A DNA stretch of 64,000 nucleotides, taken from contig OU015528.1 in NCBI GenBank assembly GCA_907165065.1, forward strand, positions 69,049,474 to 69,113,473. The letters run 5' to 3'. The position numbers and the translations under genes were made by a program. Source of the DNA: Caprimulgus europaeus. Taxonomy: Eukaryota; Chordata; Aves; Caprimulgiformes; Caprimulgidae. Each line of letters opens with the position of its first letter. Position 1 is the first letter of the stretch. Below are positions 47,735-60,900 of the stretch, piece after piece. The notes beneath the pieces were generated by a model, which saw nothing but the letters and a program-made list of their open reading frames with translations, was not told where the DNA came from and ran no database searches.

Positions 47735-47938
47735 CTAGATTGCTTCCTGCAGTGAGTCTGGAACAGGCTGACCAGAGAGGCTGTGGAGTCTCCTTCTCTG
47801 GAGATGTTTGGAACTCGCCTGGCCACTTTCCTGTGTGACCTACTGTAGGTGATCCTGCTCTGGCAGGGGGGTTGGACTAGATGATCTTTGGAGGTCCCTT
47901 CCAACCCAAACCATTCTGTGATTCTGTGTGATTCTATG
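47735..47938 (+). mobile_element. CR1 LINE 3' fragment, plus orientation
   Basis: It runs from 'agattgcttcctgcagtgag' through 'ggggttggactagatgatct' to the tail 'accattctgtgattctgtg' and 'tgattctatgaa'. A 5'-truncated copy of about 200 bp with the normal CR1 3' terminus. Confidence 0.9.
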
Positions 47939-49933
47939 AACTCCTGTTTGCAAATATAGTTGTGGTTCTTGTTCTTAAAAAATGTAGTACAGTTGCAAAG
48001 CAGGAGAAGAAATTAAAGCCATATAGCATCAAATATGAAGTCATGCAAGCTTTGCATTTTGGAAGTTGGTCAGTGCCAGATGCTTTTGGGGGTTAGGTGG
48101 TTGGCAGGTGCCAGCCTGACACCTAAACACTCTTCATGTTCAGCTGTCTTAAGGGACAGTTTGTTCTGTGCTTGCTGTGTTGCTCATATGCTTTCCTTGG
48201 TATTTGCTACTGACCATTGTGGGGTTGGGTTAGGTAGGGAGTTGATGTGGTCAAATACATCCCAGTGACCTCTTTGGATGTTTTCTTGCATCCTGAGTCA
48301 TGAAGCTTGAGATTCCCCCAACTCTGTGTTTATTTTTTTCTTATTATTGTGCATTTAAATAGCTGCTTTCTTTCTGAATCTGAGTAAAATCTTGGCTTCA
48401 GTGACTTCCTGTGGTACTGAGTTTAATAGTGTAATTATGTGTTGTAATATAATATTTCTTTGTTAAAAATTTGGCTTTACTATCCTCTAAGCTTGGTTAA
48501 TGAATGAAGTTCCCAGTATTATTGGAAGCTGTTGTTTTCTTGACTATATTTTCTGTATATTTTTAAAAGTCTAATTTAATTTGTAATTCCTTGTTTTTCT
48601 GATTGTAATTGCCTGTCTCAACAGGAGAGTCTTTTGAGTGGTTGATAATTCATAGCCTTTCTCAGAACACCTCCCCCTCCTCCAGTATTTTAATATTCTT
48701 TTTCAAATAACATACATGCATTTTAGGTCAGATTGCACAATTGATCAACAGAGCGGTACTGCAGTGTCTTCCTTGTCATTCCTCTTTTATTCAGGTGTCT
48801 CTGCTCTTCTGACTATAGGATATTGAATGGAAGAGCTCACTGAGCTGCCAAGTTTCCTTTCCAGATTTGAAATACCTGATTTTAAAGCTTTGTGTGGTCT
48901 GTGTTCCCCCTGCTCCGATAGGTATCGTTTGCATTATTGCTACTAAATTCAATTTATGTTGCCTATTCATTGTTAAAGTTGTTCCATATTCTTAAGATTT
49001 GCTAATCTAAGATGAATTGTCACCTGGAAATACTGCTACTTCAGGTTTTATTTTCTTCTCTGATGTATAAAAAGTAAATATAGTGAGCACTGCTGGACCT
49101 ATTTATAGAAGCTTGAGGTTTGGAATAATAGGGCAGGGCTCAGTTCACACTATTTAAGGACTTAGGCAGTACTTCATAAAAACTCTAGGCTACTGGTCTC
49201 AGTGGGGGGAGGAAGAGAGGGGAGACAGTCTTAGTCCAGATTAACTCTTTTAATGGTACTTCTGAAGGTTTGCAGGTAGAGATCCAGAGTACTCAAATTG
49301 GTTTCAGTCAGAGCTGCCTCACTACTGGCAGTGGCATTAGTGCTCATCTCACTCTGTGGTCCATAGCTTCGTGGGGCTAATTTAGGTGAAAATGGCTCAT
49401 TTACTTAGTAGTGGCAGTCAGACCCTTGAAGCTGTGTCCTGTGCCATGGGCTCCAGTGCTGGTAAAAGAGGGATGGAAGCTGGTGACTGAGGAGGAGGGT
49501 GGACTGTGGTAATAACGCTGGTTTAGAGTGGTTAAAGCAGTTGTGAAGCTTTGCTAGGCCACCCTGATCTTCTCCATCAGCTCTGTGTGAGCCTTACATG
49601 TCTTCAGTGAGTGATTTCTTCTGATGAAAGTTCCCTCTGAAGAGCTCTGTGAACCAGCAGGAATGTGAAGCATCTCTATTTATTTGTAAGCTAACATTAG
49701 CTGTCAGCACCTGATGAAGCAGTGGCGTCTGTGTTTGTATGTCTCGTTAAAGTCTAATGGATAACATGCTTAGAGAGCTGGAAGTCGTGACTTCTGGGTG
49801 TGCTTATCCAAAGTGACTTTAATGTTGAACCTCCAGAAAAGAGCTAGCCACCAGGGCACGTGTATACTCAATGAGATCCTGAATGTCTGCCTGCATCTCT
49901 AGAGGGTGTTCTGGTATGTGAAAGCTAGAGGAA

Positions 49934-49992
49934 CATAAAGAAAGCCGACTAGCAAGATTTAGCATAAAGAAAGCAGACTAGGAGGACTTAGT
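49934..49992. repeat. Imperfect tandem duplication, 29-bp period
   Basis: 'cataaagaaagccgactag' at 49934 recurs as 'cataaagaaagcagactag' at 49963, 29 bp later. The downstream parts (CAAGATTTAG and GAGGACTTAG) are also similar. Two copies only. Confidence 0.8.
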
Positions 49993-52900
49993 CTGAGTTA
50001 GTTTTGGGATTAGGATGCTTCTATGTGAAGAACAAGGGTTCCCAGATGAGCTTCCTAGGATTTGTGTGCACTTTGCCTTGGACTGACACTGAATGGAACA
50101 GCTAGCAGACCGTCCATGTGTGATCCAAGGAGCTCCTAGGCACCCGAGCAGGCAATAAATAAGCCATTTTATTCAGACTGGATGCTGCTATTAATCTTTA
50201 TTAGCCAGTTAGCCTATTGCAATGAAGAATGTTGACCTCGAAATTTTGTTCAGCTTTCTGGCTGGTTTTTGATCCGTGGCAATGTTTGCTTTTCACAAAC
50301 AGCAGTCTGTTTAGAAGTCTTTGACATCCTTCCAAAGGCTCTTTGAAAGTCCACATGTGTTTTTACACTTGCTCTTGTTTATCAGTTCGTTTGACATGTT
50401 CAGAAATACTGATAGACTAAGACATGATCTTCCTTTGCAGAAACTGCTGATTAGACCCTATCAGATAGTCTTTCAGGTATAATGGTGTTCTATTTTTAAT
50501 GATTGTTTTGAGGAGCTTGCCAGATACACATGTAAAGCTTGTTACCCTGCAATTCCTTGCTTGGATCACTCCAGAGGCTTTTCAAAAAAATAGAGGCTCA
50601 GCATTTGTTACTCTGATCCACAGAACAGTGGCTGTTATAAGGGACTGCAGCTTTTTCTGACAGCTCAGCCGCTTCGTGCCTCAACTGCTTCAAAACCTTG
50701 CTGGATAACTATTTGTAGAACATGATGCAAACTTGGTCATTTAGGAGTGGTTTTCAGCTTCCTGACTGTACTCACCGAGAAGCCACAACTCTGCTGTGCA
50801 TTGCCTGGTGACAGATAAACACGTCTTCCTAAACACCAAGTCAGTATTTTCAGTGAGCAAGATTTATTGTTGCAGGAAATTACTGTTGTGTTTAGAATCA
50901 CAAGGAGGAAAGGAGCATAGCATTTTATTTCAAGTTGGCCACTAAATTTTGAGGTTGGGGTTTGTTTTTTTTTTTGAGTGTTTGCTAAGAAAAATGTATA
51001 TATAAATGAAAAGCACAGTATTTATAGAAATTCTGTTCCTTAATAAAATTGTTACAGTTGTAAGAGCAGATGTATACATGCAATAATTCAGGGGTTTATC
51101 ATTATAAGATTGTAGATATGTTTAATGGGATATTTATGTATGTGTGCAGTATTCAGTACAAAACCCGAGAATTAAAAAGGGCAAAACTTGAGAATGACTG
51201 TATACTGGTTTATCCTTTCTTTTTAAAATGATGCAACATTTTCAGAAATGGCTTGTAGATCTAGCATGCTGGCAGCAATTACTGCATTTGGATTAATGGG
51301 AATTTTGTAACTAACATCTCTTATAGAAGAAAAGAGGCAAAATTAACTTGATTATAGTCCTCTTTAAGGGCTTGATTTTTTTTTACTTCATTAAACAGTA
51401 GAATATGTTTAAATATTAAAAGCTTTTTGCTAATTAATAAACACTGCAGCAGGCTCAGGAGTAAATGATGAAGTGTAGAATCCTGGGTTTCTCAGTACAA
51501 AGTCCTTTCCCCCTGTTTTTACAATTAAGGTAACTATGAAATTATTTCATGTCACATCAAATGGAGCCATGAACAGAAACCAGTTATGTAACAAAATTAT
51601 GAAATTTGCACAGACCTTAAGGCTGAGGCCATAGATTCCAGAAATGGCTACAGCAGTTGCAACAACTGCACAAAATGTTCTTTTCCCAGAACCTGAAATA
51701 AATCTCAGAAATCCTGATGCTCAACATTTTGCTACTATTTCAGACAGTTGTGTAATTCACTGGCAAAACAAGTATTCCTTGGGAGACTCTTATTTTCTGT
51801 GGTGCTTCCTTGCTAGTTTGTCCTTCAGATATTGGCATTTTTACTGTGGAAGTGAGGTTAAGTCGAGCTTAGTTCCCATCAGAATTTGAAAACCGATTCT
51901 CGCTGCGTGCTTGGTGCTGCAGCTGCAGCTGTGCGAGCTTCCTGCTTGGGGTGGTAAGTGATAAAGGGCATGAGCTTATAAGGAAGAATAAATATGCTGT
52001 GGCAGAAATGAGATCAGATACCATGGTTTGTGGGCAAAATACAGAGGACTGAGAAAATATCTGTTTTTCAGTAATGGACATCTTACAGGAGCAGCCATAG
52101 GCAGGTATGGACGTGCTGCCAAATGTGGGTATTTGTCATGATACATCAACACGTGGTGCGTCTGTGTTCGTAAGGAACAGAGTTTGATATGCAGCAGCCA
52201 GCCTATGGTCTGGTTCATATTTTATTGTTGTTGCTGTTGGGCGGATAAACTCCTCAAACAGGTATCTGGGGTTGTTCACTGATTTTTCACCAGTTGTCTG
52301 GGGGTGGTTGTTTTTTATTTTTTGAGGGTTTTTTTTGGGGGGGGGGGGTGAGCATTGGGATAGAGTGAAGAACAAAGTTTGAAAAATCATTCTCTTTAAT
52401 AAGCTGCGTGTTAGGAATGCTGGTATCCAAATGTGGCAGAGTTGTTGGTGTTCTTTGGAGAAAGCAAGTATGTTAATTCCTTTTTATTTACAAACAATCA
52501 TGCCCTTGGATTGCAAGGCAGCAACTTGGGGGGCCTTGGCTGGAATGGCATCATGAGTACTTTTCATCCTGGCTGCTGGATACGGTCCTTAGGTTTTCAG
52601 TGTCTGATTTTTTAATTTTATTTTATTTTTTCTGTTCCCTTTGTCTGCTTCAGATTTTCTTAAGGCTAGCTGAAAGGAATATAAAACTTCCACTGAAAGG
52701 TGTGAGCCTCGGAGTGACAAGTTTCTAATTTGCTTGCATACAATTTGCAATTCTGAAATGCTGTTTTGAGAGCAGCAATGCATAGATAAAGTACTTAAAC
52801 AGAACACTGAATTCATTATATAGTATTTGATGTTCCTTTTAAAAAAGGAAATGTAGGTTTAATGGTTTATTTGTAATGAACATGAAAACAATGTGTCTTT

Positions 52901-53336
52901 TGAAACAGTGCTTCGAGGGTTTAATCCTGTTCTGGTGGCAGTGGCAGAACTCCGGTGGATGCGAGTGTAGGAGGGATGACTCCGGGTGAGATTTAGTGGT
53001 GTATCTGCATTGCATTGATACCTGGGCTGGTTTGTTCCGTCATGGCAGAAGCAGCTTTTCAGTCAACAGCAGGTGCCTAGTATGACTAAGCTGTTTATTT
53101 GGCTCATTTAAAATTAACTTAAGATACAAAATAATTTCAGCATTTGGATGATAATATTAACTTCTATTTTGATGTTGAACCTGGAAAGTGAGGGGTTTTT
53201 TTTCCTCATTAAAGTTATTTCCTTGCTGGTGTAATGTTTTAAGTGAGTTTGTGAGATACAAATGTTACTACGAATTCAGTAGTTTAGGCCATAGGCTTTA
53301 CTATTCTGATTGATTGTCTCCTCTTAATCTTACCAG

Positions 53337-53398
53337 GAACTCTTGATGAAATTATACCTGTGATTGTGAAACCATAATACGGAGGATCTAACCTAATG
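53337..53398 (+). other. PHTF2: Candidate alternative PHTF2 5'UTR exon
   Basis: A 62-bp segment between acceptor-like 'ctcttaatcttaccag' and donor-like GTAAAG at 53399. It contains a 5-codon upstream ORF (ATG at 53346, TGA at 53361-53363). The splice sites are good, but many introns contain such decoys, and I cannot confirm it without transcripts. Confidence 0.3.
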
Positions 53399-55561
53399 GT
53401 AAAGCTGTTATATTGTGGAAAGCAATTGAAACCAAGTTCTGTTATTCTCATGGCTTTATGCAGTAATTTTTTTTAAAACTGCCTTTAATTTGCTGCTAAG
53501 AGAAGTTCTTCTGAAGGTATTAAAAAATGATAGTGCTTTAAAAAAACCCACAAAACAAACATTTGAGACAAATGCCACAGCTCTGCAATTTTACACCTGA
53601 TGATGTCTAGTGACCATAGCAACTTCATCATTCTGTGATCATAATGGGTTGAGAAGGACATTCAAGCCTTGACTCAGCAGGTGGATGGTGTCCTGGCCAT
53701 TCAGGTTTGGATTGTTATAAAGGAAACAGGTTCCTTGAAATACTTAGTGATTCACAGTGTTTACAGGCAAGGAAAGCAACTACTTGCCTATGGTTCCTTG
53801 CTTGTGTTGTATTTTTAATTATGTCCTTTTGGTAGTTGACACTGCTTAGACTTGCATATTCTTCCAAAAATTGTCATTTTTTGCCTTTGTCACTATGAGG
53901 AGCACACTCTTATTTTGAACTTCTGCCAGAGTTCAGAATAGATTTTATTTTCTGTAGGGTGTTAGTTTGAAGTGTATGCATTTATGTCTGACTTGGGTCG
54001 CCAAAACCCTGTGGATATGAGTACAATTTTTAAATATACTTACTTTGAATTTATATAAATTGTAGTGTAGTATCTAATCCTGTCTTACACAATAAGCACT
54101 GCACTGCTTGAATGAGCATTTAGCTACCTGAAGACATCTAAATATAGATTTCTGTGGCTTTTGAAAGCTGCTCATTTGATTGCAAAGTGTAGTGTGTTCT
54201 TACTTAAATGGAATATGGTTGTGCTCTGAAATAGAAAAGAAATAGCTAAGGAACACCACTTCTGAATAGGGATCACCAAAACTAGGCAGTCATCTATTTT
54301 TAGTTTTAGGGAAATAATGAAGTTTTGATCACAAAATGTTGCTTGTTTTTTGTAGTGTTAACTGTGAGTTTGATGGAAATGTAATGAATGGCTCCGTTGA
54401 ATGTCCCAGACGTGATCAGGCTTTTATATTTGGATGTTCTGTCTCATGTCTGAAGTTGGAAGTATTTTTTGTATTGCTCTTAAGTCTCCAACTAGTTAAT
54501 TAAGTTAATCTTGCTGTAGTTACGCTGCACAGGACGTTGTACAACCGAGTGCAAAAGCTGCTCCCTGTCCCAGGTGTTTGATGCAGAACAGGAGCCAAGG
54601 GTTGGATCAGGAGAGGCTGGGAGGAGAGCTGGGCAGAAGAGCAGGCAGTGCTCTGCTGTGCTTGTGGACGTGCAGCAGCTGTTCCCATTTGTTGACTTCA
54701 CCCATCTGATACCAGTGTGCCTGAGAGTCCAGCTTGTACACTCTGACTTCAGGATCAGTGGAAATACAAATGGTCAGCTGAGGAACATATTACCTTGGAA
54801 TGAACGTGCAGAGTTCTGAAATAGCTGCCATACTCAGTCTGGGGTCTAGGTGTGCAGTGAGCTGTGGGCACGTGCAGAGTCAGAGCCAGGGCTGCAGCTT
54901 CAGTGCCTTGAACTGTTGCCAGCCTTTTCTCATCCAGATGTTAGCTTCGGGCCAAGGGTATCACACTCATTATACTGTCTCAAAAACAAAACCAAACAAA
55001 AAAAAACCCAACCAAAAAAACATACCACAGACAAATAGCAGCCCCTGCAAGCAGAAACACTGTCCAGAAATAATTAAACAAACCTTTTCACCTTTCGTTT
55101 CAGTGCTGTCTCAGAAATTGTTGTGTATCTCTTGAAGAAAGCACATGATATTTCCTTGTAGGGCTATTTTTTTTTACTTAGCACACCAAACTCTGTTAAG
55201 AATCTTTTGAGACATCCATCCCACTATTTTGTCATATTTACTTTTGTAACTATCATCTTTGTATTTGTGTATGCAAATATGCTTTAAACACGGCCAAAAT
55301 AGACTCTGTGGAGGATTTAATGTAGAGGGTTTCTTAAAAATATGAAAACTATGGATAATCTAAATAACAGGTTTGTTGATAGAAATCAAATAAATCAATA
55401 ATAAAGCTACTTAATTATACTTGGTTTAAATGTAACTATTTCTCAAGGCAAAAGGGTCTTTGAGTTAATTGAAGAGTACTGCAAAAAAAAGGTTGTTGCC
55501 TTTAAAATGGTTTGGCAAATTTTAGCCATATTTGGCACAATTGGAAGTTTTGGATTTGTTA

Positions 55562-55640
55562 AGTGTCCTGGTTTTTAGCTGGGACAGAGCCAAGTTTGGG
55601 GCAGTAAGTTAGCATTGGTTTCCTGAAAAATCCTTGAACT
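55562..55640 (+). mobile_element. Possible LTR 5' end
   Basis: 'tgtcctggtttttagctggg' followed by 'acagagccaagttt' closely resembles the start of the avian LTR at 8819. The sequence after about 55640 no longer matches anything I recognise, so the extent is uncertain. The block to about 55990 is locally less AT-rich. Confidence 0.4.
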
Positions 55641-57334
55641 TGGAGAGAGAGATCAGGGTAATGCAGCTGTTGAGGGAAGGGTTCCTGTGCAGGTTCAGCA
55701 GTTTGTTCATTACTGCCAATAATGAGTTTCTCCAACCTTTCTCTCATCCCGTAATTACAGTGGTAGGAAGCAGGGTGTATTGTATGTGAGAGGGGATGTT
55801 GGTTTAAGAGAAATGAGAAGGAGTTAAAGATCCTCCAAGATGAGTTCACAAAGGAGGGGAGGGTGAGGGGTGCAAGTGTGATCAAAACCTGTGTGGCATC
55901 CTTCCTGCATGGCACCCCCGTGAGCGGTGGAACTGCTTGTGCTGTGGCTGTGATGTAGGTCATGCTGTGTGCGGAGGCTGCCTACAGCTGAGGGGTTTAT
56001 GTTGCTTTGAGTCTATAGTGCAGCATAGCAAATGATTTTAAATTTAAGTTTACTTAAACAGGTTTTCAAACAAGAAAGCAAGTCCCATTTTAAGCTTTGT
56101 ATGGGTGAGAAAGAAGGGTAACCAGTCTGTGTAATACACCAAGTTATATCAAAGTCTTTGTTGGGCTCCATGCTTTTTGTGATAGAAATATTTTATATAT
56201 ATTGTGCCAATGAAATCTTAATAACTGATAGTTGCTCTTAGAAAAACTGCTACTGTTATCAGAAACAAATAGGTCAGAAACAATTACAGATGTTGACACA
56301 GTCATGGCTGTCAGCTTTAACTGACTTGGTGTGACTTAAATGATGATATTGTCAACAATGGAAAAATTGCAATGTTCGTTTGCTCAGTGGCACCAAAAGT
56401 CAAGTGTCTTGATATTTCAGGAAATTGTTAATGACTACCGAAGCTCTCAGAGATGATTTTTGTGTTGTAATTTTACCTGAAGTTGTATAAAGGATATTTG
56501 AGTTACATTGTTGGAAATCTTAATTATAATTCCTGTTGGGTATTTGATTTCTCCTTTTTGACAAAGCTTTGTGAAACATTGTTTCTTGTAAATCCCCAGG
56601 AGCTGGTATAAAATCAATGTGTTTGTTGAAGGGCTGTACTATGGTGTATGTGATGCATATCCAAACTTACTAAATACAGGGTCTTTAAAGTAATGCGCTG
56701 TGTAAAAGACGAGTACATCCATACGTGAGACAGGGAACACTGAATAAACAGGTGTCGGTGCAGCACTGAGTCTTTTGGAGGGTCATAGTTTCTTTCTGAG
56801 AAATGTCTTGGAACATTGGCAGTGTTGACAGGGCTTTTGTAGAGGGAGTATTTGTGATTTTTGCACAAAGAGCTGTTATGATCAGGTAATCAAATCTTTG
56901 CTTTTTTTTAAATTTTTTTTGTGATGAGCAACGCATAATAAAGTGTCATGAGTTATTCTCATACTCAGGCATTTCATAAAGACCCTTGGATTTGAATCTA
57001 CTGCATAGTTTCAGTTTCCATCCCATCTGTTGGACATTGTATTTTTCTTGGCCTTTCTTATCTGTGCAAATGCTGTAAACAAATGTCTTATCTTTCTTTG
57101 TTTTGAAGACAAAGATCACCTTTAATCTTTTGCTATAAAAACTGCCTACAGATTAATAATTCTTGTTTCCTTTTAATGAAGAAATATTAGGTGCAGTATT
57201 GTTTTTGATATTGACAATGCTATGATAAGTGTGATATTTATCAAAAATATAACCCTTAGTAACTTTTTTTTTTTACTGAGAGAGATTGATTTTGGAAGAA
57301 TACTTGATGTATAGTTTGGTATTGGAGGGCTAAA

Positions 57335-57695
57335 CTACCACTCCTCCTCCTGCTTGCCACTGGTGAGGCCACGCCTGGGGTGCTGGGTCCAGTCCTGGGC
57401 TCCCCAGTACAAGAGAGACATGGACATACTAGGGGGAGTCCAACGAAGGGCCCCAGAGGTGGTGAAGGGACTGGAGCCTCTCCTGTGAGGACAGGCTGAG
57501 AGAGCTGGGACTGTTCAGCCTGGAGAAGAGGAGGCTCCAGGGGATCCCATCAGTGTCTATAAACACCTGAAGGGAAGGCACAGTGAGGACGTGTCCCCTG
57601 GTGCCCGGGGACAGGAGCAGAGGCAACGGGCACAAACTGAAACGCAGGAGGTGCCTCTGAACATCAGGAAATGCTTCCTTACTGTGATGGAGCAG
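57335..57695 (+). mobile_element. CR1 LINE internal fragment, plus orientation
   Basis: It contains 'caagagagacatggacatac', 'aggacaggctgagagagctg' and 'tcagcctggagaagaggagg', CR1 sequence corresponding to the middle of the 13.6-kb copy. It stops near 'gcttccttactgtga' without the CR1 3' tail, so it is truncated at both ends. It lies about 180 bp before the PHTF2 start-codon exon. Confidence 0.9.
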
Positions 57696-57875
57696 CGGAT
57701 TTGTAGTTTTTTGTTTACTTAGAGGAGAAAACCCAAACTCTTACTAAAATAGTTGTAGGGTGTAAAGTAAATACAGCTGTTCAGTGCTCTGCAGGTAACA
57801 GGAATGTTTCTACATTCCCTGTGTTGGCCTTCGTAGGGAAGGTGCAAGTAAAGTTCTGTCTTTTTCTGTTAACAG

Positions 57876-57907
57876 CCTAAAATGACTGTGTGAATTCAGT
57901 GGAATAA
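57876..57907 (+). other. PHTF2: PHTF2 5'UTR part of start-codon exon, with upstream ORF
   Basis: Follows the acceptor 'ttctgttaacag' (57864-57875). The 32-bp leader contains a minimal upstream ORF, ATG at 57882 with TGA at 57891-57893 (three residues), ending 14 bp before the PHTF2 start. Such an element could lower initiation at the main ATG. Confidence 0.8.
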
Positions 57908-57952
57908 ATGGCGTCCAAAGTAACTGATGCTATAGTTTGGTACCAGAAGAAG
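57908..57952 (+). CDS. PHTF2: PHTF2 first coding exon (N-terminal 15 residues)
   Basis: It encodes MASKVTDAIVWYQKK, the known N-terminus of PHTF2 (putative homeodomain transcription factor 2, in fact a multipass membrane protein with an N-terminal PHTF domain). The donor is AAG|GTAAGC at 57953 and the frame ends in phase 0. The start ATG has context AATAAATGG (A at -3, G at +4), which is good. The next family block, beginning IGAYDQQIW, is not found before 64000, so the rest of the gene is beyond the right edge. Location downstream of TMEM60 on the opposite strand agrees with human gene order. The very short coding part would be missed by ORF-length filters. Confidence 0.9.
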
Positions 57953-60900
57953 GTAAGCTTTTTATTTGTTTTTATGGTGTTCTGTGTGTAAAGTATAATG
58001 AATATAAAATACTACTGCATTATTGGTTAGCATTGCGTGAGAGCGAGTAGCTTAAAACTTTTCTCCCAAAAGGGAATAAATATTTAGTGACTGTATCTAA
58101 TGAAAGGGAATAGCTTTTGGTCCATGTTGAAAACTCTTCACTCCCTTGGCTGCTTGTGCTATGGAAAAGAAAGAAAGAAAATTCTTGTTCTCAGTAGAAT
58201 GTGAATTAATGCACAGGAGAATGTTGTTTCTATAGCACATAAATGAATCTTTCTATTTTAGTAGAAAGTAAGAATTGAAACGTATTTTCTGTCAGCAACA
58301 AGGAACTGTGTAATCCATACCCAAAAGGGATAGGCTAGGACTTTTTAGAAGTTAATTAGAAAAACAAAACTGGGGAGGGAGAGGAAAAAGATCTCATTTG
58401 GAGATACATGTTATAGTATCTACCTGATACTGTATCTTTTGATTCATGTTTGCACATAGAAATGTTGATGTCTCCTTCTAGTTTATTATTTTGACAATTT
58501 CAGATCATCATATTCTCTTGACATTAGTATGCCAATTGGCTTATTCAGGTAAATTGCTTTTAAAAAGCTGAAAAATTTGCTAAATTTTAAGGTGCTTTTT
58601 TACTAAGATGCAAATAAAGTGTGGTATTTTTTTTATTTTATTTATTTCCTTTGGCTCTCCATGGTTTAGTAAGTTTCTGTGAGTTACTGTTTTCCTTGGG
58701 CTTGTGGCTGTCTTTTTGAGAGGATGCATTGTGTCCTTAGGAGAATGATGGCAATGGTTTTCGGAACAGAAATTCTGGTTAACTTCTAGCAAAGCAACAG
58801 TTAACTTCTAGAAATAAGATGATACCAGTATGCTTTGATGAGATCTTTATAACTATGAATTAAAGGTATAGTTGGAAAATCAGAAAAATGAATTTTGCTG
58901 ACTTAATTTATGCCAACCTTTGAATTATGTATTTAAAAATTGAAAGTAATTTGGAATTTAATGAGGATTTTTTGTTTGTTTTTTACTGTGTACTCTCTCC
59001 CTTCTGTTATTCAAACTCTACAAAAAGTATTTTTGTAAAAGTATCAGTGGAATTACACTGTGGTTTTGAACCATTTCTTGATTGCAGGCCCAATCCCATT
59101 TTTTTAAAGGTTTGGAGGATGATTTGTGGAAGATTTAGTGTAACAAAATTCAGTGCAGAATCTTATGAAGGAGAAAGTGATGCTGATTTTACCCACTTGC
59201 ACTCCTTCTCTCAGAAATTTCATTCACTTAGACTGTCATACTGATAATACTTACAAGCATCAAGTTGTGTGGTGTTTTGTGCCATGTAGGAGATGCTGCC
59301 TACCGGGTCCTCATCATGTCTCTGAGGTTTTGCATTGGTGGTGATGAACTAGTCTTTGGACAGATCTTTTTTGTTTTTCAGCTTTATATATAATTGCAGC
59401 TTTGCTTCAAGAAAGTATCTAAAGTCCTTGTAAATCTTAAGTGCAGTTCATGCTTGTTACCTGTTTTCATTTATTTATGTATTTATTATTACATGTATGT
59501 TTTCCTGTCAGTCACACAGGAAAAGGAATGCCGTATGTGATCTGCTCCCACTGTCTGTCCTCCTGATGTTAGCAAGGCAGGATCTTCTGCTGATGAGTCA
59601 CTGTGCTGTGATCTTCCAGAGGACAGGCCTTCTGGTCTTGATATAAACAACCCATTCCTCAATTTTACTTTTCCCAGGACGCTGCTCCTGACAGGATTAT
59701 TCATTATCAGTACAGGTCATTCTTTTAACCCTTGTTCTGTCATTTTTTCCAGTGATTTCACACGTTTCCATTTATTTCATTCATAGCAAAACCAATATTT
59801 CTGTGAAAAGTCTCTACAGGCTTTTGCAGAGGTCTGCTCAGCCAGAAATTGCATGCTGCCTTTACAGCAAGGAGTTTCGATGAGGTGACTGCTGTTACTT
59901 CATGAAAAACTGGGCTGTCTTCAGCAGGGATATAAATGGTCTTGCATAAACCAGATGTCAACGTTTTCCATGGTGTAAACAAAACTTAATTGCAATCTGC
60001 ATGTGGACTGGGGTCTGGCAAACGAGCAGGCTTTGCTTCTTTCGGTATGAGGAAGTGGATCTTATTTTGGACAGATGGCTGCACTGCAGAAATGTTGCAT
60101 CTCATGCAAACATTCATGCTAATTGATTTTTTATTTCTTAGGTCCCATTTATTGAAGGTTCTCTTGGATCAGGCTGATAACCCCAAGGGTTGTTTTTTTT
60201 TTAACTTTGTAGTGTGATGTGTAATCCTTTCCTGAGAGCATCTAGGCTCTTTCACCCATGTCTGTGGTGTTACTTTATTTATCTAAATCTCTTAGATGTC
60301 ACAGGATGTTTTTCCCCACGGATTTGTTGCTTGCACCAAAGATTTCAAATTAGGGAAGAGGAAGAGCTGTGCTAGAGGTTAGTGGGTGCCAGACATTTCT
60401 TTTTGTCCTTTCTGATGCTTTTCTGTTATGTGATTGCTTATGATGGCACAATACTCTGTGAACTGGTGGCTGCTTTCATTTTAAAATTTTTATTTCAGAG
60501 TTATCAAAGTTGTTCCACTTACCTTGCTTTTTAGATCTGCTGATTCCTCATACCAGTAACTGAAACTGAAATTGGCAAGGAATCCAAACTTAGTACCTTC
60601 TGGCAGTAAAACATTGTTTCTGGGGCAAGAGAGCACCAGGCTTGCAGTCAGTATTGAGCAAATTGGTATGCCTTGCCTATAGGGTGTTCCTGCTCAGGGC
60701 AGGGGGGTGATGATATTTAAGAACCCTTCCAACTCATACTGTTCTGTGATTCTATGATATGATAAAATGAAGAAAAAATATTATTTTGGAGAGTTATTGT
60801 GATAGTTTCAGATTAATGAATTGATATATGAATGCCCTAAAAAAGAACATTAAAGAACTTCTGATACTAATAGTCATACATAAAGAAGAAAAATACATTT

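Larger units (their letters stand above)
43667..57875 (+). other. PHTF2: PHTF2 5' intron(s)
   Basis: About 14.2 kb between the island donor and the acceptor before the start-codon exon. It is AT-rich after 44.4 kb. It holds three CR1 fragments, a 29-bp tandem duplication, one possible LTR start and at least one exon-like segment (53337-53398). A GC-moderate stretch at about 54520-54960 is unexplained. No other gene is recognised. Confidence 0.75.

Noticed and set aside
52319..52350. T-run followed by a 12-base G-run as a possible G-quadruplex
   Set aside because: Single homopolymer run in an intron; a lone G-run is weak evidence for a functional quadruplex.
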